A DNA stretch of 64,000 nucleotides. Origin: Cloacibacterium normanense. GTDB lineage: Bacteria; Bacteroidota; Bacteroidia; Flavobacteriales; Weeksellaceae. The stretch covers positions 2,604,001-2,668,000 of the forward strand of contig NZ_CP034157.1 in assembly GCF_003860565.1 (NCBI RefSeq). Reading direction: 5' to 3'. Of this stretch, positions 27,357 to 33,089 are shown piece by piece. The notes beneath the pieces are model-generated. The model saw only the letters and a list, made by a program, of their open reading frames with translations, was not told the origin of the DNA and ran no database searches. The translations under genes were made by a program, and so were the position numbers. Within the stretch, counting starts at the first letter, position 1; every line of letters begins with the position of its first letter.

Positions 27357-27499
27357 ACCATTAAGTATTTATTAAGGTATTAAGAAAATTAAGTTTTTTT
27401 GATAAATCAAAAAATATTTTTAAGTAATTGCAACTCCATTATTTTCACTTAATGTTCTTAATTTCTTAATTAATTTTGAAATTTCAAAATCTTAATGGT
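27357..27499. repeat. TTAAG/CTTAA inverted-arm repeat, copy R2 (empty)
   Basis: A 143-bp unit from ACCATTAAG to CTTAATGGT. The left arm has four TTAAG, the right arm four CTTAA, and the right arm contains the perfect palindrome TTTTGAAATTTCAAAA. The centre holds the short palindrome TTTTTGATAAATCAAAAA. It forms the first half of a 203-bp tandem unit (27357-27559) and abuts the rapZ leader. Confidence 0.9.
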
Positions 27500-27533
27500 T
27501 AATTCGTTTAGTTTCTATTTTAAGCTTATGCAT
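27492..27533 (-). pseudogene. Vestige of the rapZ start, copy 1
   Basis: A 13-codon frame reading MHKLKIETKRINH then stop, preceded by a leader very like that of the real gene (which starts MNKLNIDIYSF at 27328). It is best read as a duplicated 5' end of the RapZ-domain gene that has drifted. Too short to claim as a product. Confidence 0.5.
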
Positions 27534-27559
27534 TTTTAAAAAATAAGATTTTATTTTTA

Positions 27560-27702
27560 ACCATTAAGTATTTATTAAGGTTTTAAGAAAATTAAGTTTT
27601 TTTGATAAATCAAAAAATATTTTTAAGTAATTGCAACTCCATTATTTTCACTTAATGTTCTTAATTTCTTAATTAATTTTGAAATTTCAAAATCTTAATG
27701 GT
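27560..27702. repeat. TTAAG/CTTAA inverted-arm repeat, copy R3 (empty)
   Basis: A 143-bp unit almost identical to R2, starting exactly 203 bp after it; same arms, same internal palindromes. Confidence 0.9.
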
Positions 27703-27736
27703 TAATTCGTTTAGTTTCTATTTTAAGCTTATGCAT
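27695..27736 (-). pseudogene. Vestige of the rapZ start, copy 2
   Basis: Identical 13-codon frame to the copy at 27492-27533, 203 bp away, part of the second tandem unit. Confidence 0.5.
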
Positions 27737-27762
27737 TTTTAAAAAATAAGATTTTATTTTTA

Positions 27763-28288
27763 ACCATTAAGGTATTAAGATAATTAAGTTTTTTTGATAA
27801 ATCAAAAATCAATCAGGAAGCATGTTAAAATATTCATTAACAAAAGGCTTCATGGATTTTGTGATGTTTTTGGAGAAAAAATTTATTAATAATCCTTGTG
27901 GTTTTTTTAGAACTTTCATGTATGTTAGGAGTTGAGCTTCATGAATTGGTAATATTTCTTCAATTGCTTTTAATTCAACAACAATGGTGTCATTTACCAA
28001 CAAATCAACAACTAATTTAGTTTCCATAATTTTATTATCATAAATAATAGGAACAGTTAACTGTTGTTTCACGTCATAGCCATTTTTTTCTAACTCATAT
28101 TTTAAACAATCCTCATATATACTTTCTAATAAACCAGCGCCAAGTTCTTTATGAACTTTTATGGCAAGTCCTATTATTTCATATGATAATTGAGTTACTT
28201 TCTTTTTTGTCATTTTTAAAAACTTTAGTTTTTAAACTTAATATTCTTAATCTCTTAATTAATTTTGAAATTTCAAAATCTTAACGGT
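27763..28288. repeat. TTAAG/CTTAA repeat copy R4, split by a GxxExxY gene
   Basis: The left half (27763-27808) matches R2/R3 through TTTTTTTGATAAATCAAAA, then sequence changes at the GxxExxY stop codon. The right half resumes at 28237 (CTTAATATTC) and ends at 28288 (CTTAACGGT), again with the palindrome TTTTGAAATTTCAAAA. In R2/R3 the same place holds about 40 bp of non-coding sequence. The stop codon of the kinase gene upstream (28281-28283) lies inside the right end. Confidence 0.85.
27809..28213 (-). CDS. GxxExxY protein (PD-(D/E)XK-like, TIGR04256/PF13366)
   Basis: A 134-aa protein with the defining motif GAGLLESIYEDCLKYEL (near 25-41), then VKQQLTVPIIYDN, a VVDLLVNDTIVVELKAIEEI stretch (near 69-88) holding the Asp and the ELK of a PD-(D/E)XK nuclease-like core, and HEAQLLTYMK. 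The family is common in several copies per genome in Bacteroidota; its function is unknown. It sits precisely between two halves of a TTAAG repeat. No TAnnTTTG box lies directly upstream; a small hairpin (AAAAACT/AGTTTTT) is in its leader. It separates the AmgK-like kinase from the rest of its operon. Confidence 0.9.
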   Translation of the reverse strand: MTKKKVTQLSYEIIGLAIKVHKELGAGLLESIYEDCLKYELEKNGYDVKQQLTVPIIYDNKIMETKLVVDLLVNDTIVVELKAIEEILPIHEAQLLTYMKVLKKPQGLLINFFSKNITKSMKPFVNEYFNMLPD

Positions 28289-29306
28289 TTAGATCAATTA
28301 ATTTTTGAATTTTATTTTTAGTTTCTGTTGTGTTCAATTGTAGAATTAAGTTTTTTAGCTCTGGATATTCATTCATTTCGAGTTCCGTTTTGGTAAATTC
28401 TACTAAATTCTGAATTCCCTGTTCTAAACTTGTGATAAAATGCGGTTTTCTCTGAATAATTCCTCTAAAACCATACGCTCCTAAAACCTGAATGAAACGA
28501 ATCATTTTACAATATTTCAAAGATTTTTCTAATTCATTTCTTTGTTCTAAAGGATGAGAAGAGAAGTAATATTCCAGCATTTCATTTTTGAAATTTTCAG
28601 AAAAATTGGCTTTAGCTTGGAAGAGAAAAGAAACCACATCATAAAGAGCAGGTCCTTCCATTGCCGCTTGATAATCGATGAAAAAAACTTCATCTTGATC
28701 ATTTACCAAAATATTTCTTGCCTGAAAATCTCTTATCATCAAGGATTTTGGAGCTAGATTTTCTATTTTTTGTACAATTTTTTTGAACTCTTTCAGTAAA
28801 GTAGATTTATGATAAGGCAACTCTAAAATGTCTATCAAATAATTTTTGAAGTAGTATAAATCATGTGTAATTGGCAGTTCGTCATACTTTTCGTACTCGA
28901 AAGTTTTAGAAAAATCTATTTTGTTTTGGGTCTTTTCTTGAAGTTCAAATAAATGTTTTAATGTTTGTTTGACCAAAGATTTTACTCTTTCAGATTCACC
29001 TTCTAGAGCGATGATTTCAGAAAGTGTTTTTTCACCCAAAAATTCCTGAATATAAAGTTTTCTTTCTTCGTTGATTTTAAAAATCTGAGGCGTGTTCAAC
29101 TTTAAATCTGAAAAAACCTGTGTGAAATAGAAAAACGCTTCGTTTTCTAGAAGATTTTCGTTGTAAGTAATCACGTAAGTTTCATTCGAGGATTTTCCAA
29201 TGAAATTCATTCGCGCAGAACCACTTTGAGGCAATGCCAAAAATTCGGTTGCCTTTTCGCCTAAAAACTCTTCGAAAAAAAGTTGAGCTATTTCTTGATT
29301 TTTCAT
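28281..29306 (-). CDS. APH-type sugar kinase (AmgK-like)
   Basis: A 341-aa aminoglycoside-phosphotransferase-fold kinase. The catalytic loop reads MIRDFQARNILV (near 200-211, Asp base and Asn) and the metal site FFIDYQAAMEGP (near 219-230), the DYQ form found in AmgK, which phosphorylates MurNAc/GlcNAc at C1. With the RapZ-domain and MurU-like genes downstream on the same strand this suggests an anomeric amino-sugar kinase; resistance to aminoglycosides is unlikely. The ATG at 29306 is chosen over TTG 29312. A -7 box is 7 nt upstream. The repeat array and GxxExxY gene now separate it from its likely operon partners. Confidence 0.8.
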   Translation of the reverse strand: MKNQEIAQLFFEEFLGEKATEFLALPQSGSARMNFIGKSSNETYVITYNENLLENEAFFYFTQVFSDLKLNTPQIFKINEERKLYIQEFLGEKTLSEIIALEGESERVKSLVKQTLKHLFELQEKTQNKIDFSKTFEYEKYDELPITHDLYYFKNYLIDILELPYHKSTLLKEFKKIVQKIENLAPKSLMIRDFQARNILVNDQDEVFFIDYQAAMEGPALYDVVSFLFQAKANFSENFKNEMLEYYFSSHPLEQRNELEKSLKYCKMIRFIQVLGAYGFRGIIQRKPHFITSLEQGIQNLVEFTKTELEMNEYPELKNLILQLNTTETKNKIQKLIDLNR

Positions 29307-29313
29307 TACCAAG

Positions 29314-29321
29314 CAAATATA
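29314..29321 (-). promoter_or_regulatory. TAnnTTTG box for the AmgK-like kinase
   Basis: TATATTTG on the minus strand, 7 nt before the ATG at 29306; back-to-back with the XrtF promoter. Confidence 0.6.
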
Positions 29322-29346
29322 ATAATTTGAAAAGGGATTTTTTGTG

Positions 29347-29354
29347 TATTTTTG
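29347..29354 (+). promoter_or_regulatory. TAnnTTTG box for xrtF
   Basis: TATTTTTG, 7 nt before the ATG at 29362; it overlaps the longer open frame and so decides the start. Confidence 0.6.
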
Positions 29355-29361
29355 TTATAAT

Positions 29362-29889
29362 ATGAAAGATTTCAAAGAAATATTGTGGGTTTTGCTTAGA
29401 TTTTTGGGGATTTGGCTATTGCTATTTCTTTTGTATCAATGGTATTTGAACCAATTTTCTGGAAATATTGATGGCTTTACCAAAATTATTTCTGACCAAA
29501 GTGCCTTCTTGCTCAATTTTACAGGTTATGAAACCGTTACTAAAGATTTTCCAAGTCATGAAACTGTTCAGTTTTATATCAATGGAAAAGTGGCGACCAG
29601 AATGGTAGAAGGTTGTAATGCGGTTTCGGTGATGATCATGTTCTTGGCGTTTGTTTTTGCTTTTTATAAAGGCGCAAAAACGTTTTATTTCGCTTTTGCA
29701 GGAATTGTTTTGCTCTATATTTTAAATCTGTTTAGAATTTATGTACTGAATATGATTGTGGTAGATTTTCCTGCTTTAACTAAACCTGCGCACGATTATT
29801 TTTTTCCTGCAATTATTTATGGTGGAGTAGTGGTTCTGTGGTTAATTTGGATTAATAAATTTGTCATTACCCATGAGAAAAATTCTTAA
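29362..29889 (+). CDS. xrtF: Exosortase family protein XrtF
   Basis: Membrane transpeptidase-like enzyme of the exosortase/archaeosortase group, which processes proteins with a C-terminal sorting signal. The 175-aa protein has about five membrane helices and the full triad: Cys in MVEGCNAVSVM (near 85-95), Arg in LNLFRIYVL (near 125-133) and His in PAHDYFFPA (near 144-152). XrtF is a flavobacterial subtype paired with a small membrane partner, as here. No cognate substrate is visible in the window. Confidence 0.9.
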   Translation: MKDFKEILWVLLRFLGIWLLLFLLYQWYLNQFSGNIDGFTKIISDQSAFLLNFTGYETVTKDFPSHETVQFYINGKVATRMVEGCNAVSVMIMFLAFVFAFYKGAKTFYFAFAGIVLLYILNLFRIYVLNMIVVDFPALTKPAHDYFFPAIIYGGVVVLWLIWINKFVITHEKNS

Positions 29890-30307
29890 TTGGCTGTTTG
29901 TATTCGTAGGGATTTTAGGATTAATTTCTGTGCGTTTTGTAGAAGATAAAATTTTCTACGACCCATTTTTAGCTTTTTTCAAAGGAGATTATAAAGTAGC
30001 AACAATTCCAGATTTTGATTCGGTGAAATTAATTATAAGTCATTTGTTAAGATTTTTGTTGAATTTATTTTTCTCGGCAGTTGTAGTTCATTTTATGTTT
30101 TTAAATAAAAAATGGACTTTGCAAGCTGTTGCTTTAATTACGATAGCGTTTTTATTTTTCTTCCCGATTTATCTTTGGTGCCTTTATTCAAAAATGGAAG
30201 TAGGTTATCTTTTTACCTTTTCAGTGAGGAGATTCGTTATTCAGCCGATTATTTTACTGTTGATTATTCCTATTTTTTATTACAGAAAAAAACTTGAAAA
30301 AAATTAA
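29873..30307 (+). CDS. Exosortase F system-associated membrane protein
   Basis: A 144-aa protein with four predicted membrane helices (about 5-20, 55-75, 82-102 and 118-138). Its place directly after xrtF (17-nt overlap) and the start pattern RKILNWLFVFVGILGLISVRFVED fit the small protein recorded next to XrtF in flavobacteria. Function unknown; presumably it forms a complex with XrtF. The ATG at 29873 is preferred over TTG 29861. Its stop overlaps the convergent CDF gene by 4 nt. Confidence 0.82.
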   Translation: MRKILNWLFVFVGILGLISVRFVEDKIFYDPFLAFFKGDYKVATIPDFDSVKLIISHLLRFLLNLFFSAVVVHFMFLNKKWTLQAVALITIAFLFFFPIYLWCLYSKMEVGYLFTFSVRRFVIQPIILLLIIPIFYYRKKLEKN

Positions 30308-31311
30308 GGATTGTTTTCTAGACAATGTTTCGAAACTTGAGAAACACTTTCTGGAGTCCATTCTATTTTCTTTTTAAAAGCATGAATTCTGTGCGCGCAT
30401 TCTAGTTGACAAATTTCGCAAGAATGCGGTTTGCAATCATCCATGTGAAAGTTAAACTCTACGTGTCTTTCGGTTTCTGATGCTAAAGTTTTGATGATGT
30501 TTTCCATTTCTTGGTGAGATTCTCTAAGTGTATCATACCATGGTAGCGTAATGTGAGCGTCGATATGTAAACCACTTCCGTATTGTTGGATTTTCATGTT
30601 ATGAATGTCAATCCATTCTTTTTTTCGGTTTTTGGCGAGAACTTCTACTACAGCTTTCAATAAATCTGGGTCAGCTTCGTCCATAATTCCACTGAGTGAT
30701 TTTCTTACAATTTTGTAACCTACAATGATGATGTAAGAACCGAAAACCAAAGCTACGGCTGCATCTATCCAATAAATTTTAGTAAAATACACTAGAACTA
30801 AACTGATGACTACGCCCAAAGTTGTCCAAGTGTCTGATTGAAGATGTTTTCCTGAAGAAATAAGAACCACAGAATTTTCTCTTTCTCCTTTTTTGATAGA
30901 AAAATATCCCATCAAATAATTGATAATGGCAGTTGCTAAAACAATAAGAATTCCATAATCTAATTTTTTCAAAGTATTGCCGTGAAGCAAACTGTCTACC
31001 GCTTCTACAATAATCATAATCCCTGCAAAAATAATCAGCGAACCTTCTACTCCAGAAGTTACAAACTCTACTTTTCCGTGACCATAAGGATGGTTTTCGT
31101 CTTTAGGTTGAGCCGCCAAATACAAGGAATATAATCCCATGAAAGCCGAAATAATATTCACAATACTTTCCATAGCATCTGAAAAAACAGCATCAGAATT
31201 GGTGAGATGCCATGCAATCAGTTTTCCGATGAATAAAATGACACCTACTATGGCTACATTTCTCTGGAAAGTAAATTTTTGTTTGTTTTTATTGATGGTA
31301 GCGACTTCCAT
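30304..31311 (-). CDS. Cation diffusion facilitator transporter (metal/H+ antiporter)
   Basis: Exports divalent metal ions such as zinc. The 335-aa protein has the CDF layout: six helices, with the metal site in TM2 SDAVFSDAMESIVNI (near 34-48) and TM5 (about 155-175, DAAVALVFGSY), the histidine-containing HPYGHGKVEF loop near 76, and a cytoplasmic dimerisation domain. Unusually, the C-terminus carries a Cys/His cluster, CKPHSCEICQLECAHRIH, near 295-312 that could bind an additional metal. Substrate metal not decidable from sequence. Confidence 0.92.
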   Translation of the reverse strand: MEVATINKNKQKFTFQRNVAIVGVILFIGKLIAWHLTNSDAVFSDAMESIVNIISAFMGLYSLYLAAQPKDENHPYGHGKVEFVTSGVEGSLIIFAGIMIIVEAVDSLLHGNTLKKLDYGILIVLATAIINYLMGYFSIKKGERENSVVLISSGKHLQSDTWTTLGVVISLVLVYFTKIYWIDAAVALVFGSYIIIVGYKIVRKSLSGIMDEADPDLLKAVVEVLAKNRKKEWIDIHNMKIQQYGSGLHIDAHITLPWYDTLRESHQEMENIIKTLASETERHVEFNFHMDDCKPHSCEICQLECAHRIHAFKKKIEWTPESVSQVSKHCLENNP

Positions 31312-31340
31312 GTATTTAATTTTAAAAGTTTGAAGGTTCT

Positions 31341-31372
31341 AACAAAAAATCCCGCTTTTTGCGGGATGTTTT
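31341..31372 (-). terminator. Terminator after asd
   Basis: ATCCCGC (31349-31355) pairs with GCGGGAT (31361-31367), followed by a T run on the minus strand. Confidence 0.9.
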
Positions 31373-32379
31373 TATACTAATTGTTTTGCAATGAGATATT
31401 CTGCGATTTGTACCGCGTTCGTTGCGGCGCCTTTTCTCAGATTGTCTGCTACAATCCAGCAGTTCAATGTATTGGGTTGAGAAAGGTCTCTTCTGATTCT
31501 TCCTACGAAAACTTCGTCTTTTCCTTCAGAGTAGAAGCACATAGGATAAACTTTATTTTCTACATCATCCTGAAGAACAATTCCTGGAGTATTGGCTAGA
31601 ATATTTTTAACTTCTTCTAAGTCAAAATCGTTTTCGAATTCTATATTTACGCTTTCTGAGTGACCACCTTGTACAGGAATTCTCACCGCAGTTGCTGTAA
31701 TTTTAATAGAATCATCTCCCATGATTTTTTTAGGTTCTTTGATGAGTTTAAGCTCTTCTTTAGTGTAATCATCTGCATCAAAAACGTCACACTGTGGTAA
31801 AGCATTTTTGAAAATTTGGTAAGGATAAACAGCGTTTACTTCTACTGAACCAGGATTTACAGCATTTGCAATTTCTGCATTCAATTGGTCTACAGCAGCT
31901 TTTCCTGTTCCTGAAACTGATTGGTAAGTAGAAACAATTACTCTTTTTACTTTGTATTTTAAATGAAGAGGATTAAGAACCATCACCATTTGAATGGTAG
32001 AGCAATTAGGGTTTGCGATGATTTTATCTTCTTTGGTTAAAACGTGAGCGTTAATTTCTGGAACCACTAATTTTTTGGTAGGGTCCATTCTCCAAGCCGA
32101 AGAGTTGTCTATCACAGTGCAACCTACTTCTGCAAATTTAGGAGCGTATTCTAGTGAAGTAGAACCTCCTGCGGAGAAAATAGCAATTTCAGGTTTCATA
32201 GAAATCGCAGTTTGCATAGAAACGATGTCATACTGTTTACTCTTGAAAGTGATTTTCTTTCCTACAGATTTTTCTGATGCTACAGGAATTAATTCTGTAA
32301 TAGGAAGATTTCTTTCTTCCAAAACTTTCAACATAACTTGGCCTACCATTCCGGTTGCGCCTACTACTGCGATTTTCAT
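31372..32379 (-). CDS. asd: Aspartate-semialdehyde dehydrogenase
   Basis: Reduces beta-aspartyl phosphate to aspartate semialdehyde with NADPH, the branch point to lysine/diaminopimelate, threonine and methionine. The 335-aa length and motifs fit: GATGMVGQVMLKVLEER (8-24), the nucleophile in NPNCSTIQMV (Cys near 130), VSGTGKAAVDQL, and the catalytic His in PVQGGHSESV (near 240). The start is the ATG at 32379. It has a long leader of about 125 nt, flanked by an inverted repeat. Confidence 0.96.
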   Translation of the reverse strand: MKIAVVGATGMVGQVMLKVLEERNLPITELIPVASEKSVGKKITFKSKQYDIVSMQTAISMKPEIAIFSAGGSTSLEYAPKFAEVGCTVIDNSSAWRMDPTKKLVVPEINAHVLTKEDKIIANPNCSTIQMVMVLNPLHLKYKVKRVIVSTYQSVSGTGKAAVDQLNAEIANAVNPGSVEVNAVYPYQIFKNALPQCDVFDADDYTKEELKLIKEPKKIMGDDSIKITATAVRIPVQGGHSESVNIEFENDFDLEEVKNILANTPGIVLQDDVENKVYPMCFYSEGKDEVFVGRIRRDLSQPNTLNCWIVADNLRKGAATNAVQIAEYLIAKQLV

Positions 32380-32411
32380 AATTGAAATTGTTTTAAATTT
32401 TTTAAAAAGTT

Positions 32412-32567
32412 AAAGGTGTAAAATATTGCTTAAATCTAATATTTAATAAAATTCGTTATAAATAATCCTTTTGAAAATTGTTTAATGGAAAATTTATCTA
32501 AATTTTTTACAAAGATAGTAAAAATTATCTTTTGCGATAAAATGATTTAAATCAATTTTACACCTTT
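32412..32567. repeat. MITE-like element with 24-bp terminal inverted repeats around the asd promoter
   Basis: The left arm (32412-32436, starting AAAGGTGTAAAAT) and the right arm (32544-32567, ending ATTTTACACCTTT) are inverted copies with one small indel and one mismatch. The 156-bp interval contains the asd -7 box. No coding frame inside; no clear target duplication. Confidence 0.6.
32510..32517 (-). promoter_or_regulatory. TAnnTTTG box for asd
   Basis: TATCTTTG on the minus strand, about 130 nt upstream of the asd ATG. Confidence 0.5.
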
Positions 32568-32573
32568 CCTTTT

Positions 32574-33011
32574 TTATACTCCGAAAACTTTAGCCCAAGG
32601 GAAAGCGTAGCCAAATAATAGCAATGCCAGAACTCCCATGAAAACTACTTTTAGTGCTAAGGTTTCGTTCTTTTTTAAATATTTGTTGATAATGGTCAAT
32701 AAAATAGCTGCCACGAGCATAGAAAAAGGATGCTCTACGAAAGTTACTCTATTGTACGAATTGCTCATTAATGTTCCTTTTTCTAATGCTGCTTTTAGTC
32801 CTGGAGAAAAAACAAGCATTGCAATCCCGATTAAAAATTGTAGGTGAAACAAAATCATGGTAAAAAGGGTAGATTTTTTTAATAGCTTGCTGATTTTACC
32901 AGAATAACCAAACATAGCCAACAATAATGCTACGATGAAAACTAATGCTGCTACTAAAATTAAATAACCGAAACCTTTGTGAGCTTCTCTAATAATGTTA
33001 AATGTATCCAT
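32574..33011 (-). CDS. Four-helix membrane protein, function unknown
   Basis: A 145-aa integral membrane protein with four hydrophobic segments (about 15-35, 46-68, 92-110 and 121-138). Histidines lie at or near the membrane boundary in REAHKGFGYL, ILFHLQFLIG and VEHPFSML, a pattern loosely like small haem-binding cytochrome b-type proteins, but I cannot confirm haem. It has its own -7 box (33027-33034) 15 nt upstream of the ATG and is followed by the inverted-repeat element at asd. Confidence 0.75.
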   Translation of the reverse strand: MDTFNIIREAHKGFGYLILVAALVFIVALLLAMFGYSGKISKLLKKSTLFTMILFHLQFLIGIAMLVFSPGLKAALEKGTLMSNSYNRVTFVEHPFSMLVAAILLTIINKYLKKNETLALKVVFMGVLALLLFGYAFPWAKVFGV

Positions 33012-33026
33012 ATTTTTTATTTGTTA

Positions 33027-33034
33027 CAAATATA
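33027..33034 (-). promoter_or_regulatory. TAnnTTTG box for the four-helix membrane protein
   Basis: TATATTTG on the minus strand; it lies just beyond the terminator of the TonB receptor. Confidence 0.5.
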
Positions 33035-33037
33035 AAA

Positions 33038-33062
33038 AATCCCGGCAAATATAGCCGGGATT
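33038..33062 (-). terminator. Terminator after the TonB receptor
   Basis: AATCCCGGC (33038-33046) pairs with GCCGGGATT (33054-33062); T run on the minus strand. Confidence 0.9.
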
Positions 33063-33089
33063 CGTGATTTATAAAATCTAAAATTGTTT

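Larger units (their letters stand above)
27357..27805. repeat. 203-bp tandem repeat array
   Basis: ACCATTAAG recurs at 27357, 27560 and 27763, exactly 203 bp apart. Units one and two are nearly identical; the third is a start only, lacking about 10 bp, before the GxxExxY gene takes over. Each unit is one TTAAG repeat plus a 60-bp segment similar to the rapZ leader and first codons. This is the only gene-free stretch over 300 bp in the window (27329-27808). Confidence 0.92.

Noticed and set aside
27357-27771. CRISPR array
   Set aside because: The regular 203-bp period is a tandem duplication with near-identical spacers and no cas genes; the repeat ends are inverted rather than direct.
27809-28213. 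Insertion sequence transposase
   Set aside because: The protein is a GxxExxY family member, without DDE, HUH or serine/tyrosine recombinase motifs; movement remains only a hypothesis.
28281-29306. Aminoglycoside resistance gene
   Set aside because: The fold is APH-like, but the catalytic and metal motifs and the RapZ/nucleotidyltransferase neighbours fit an amino-sugar kinase better.
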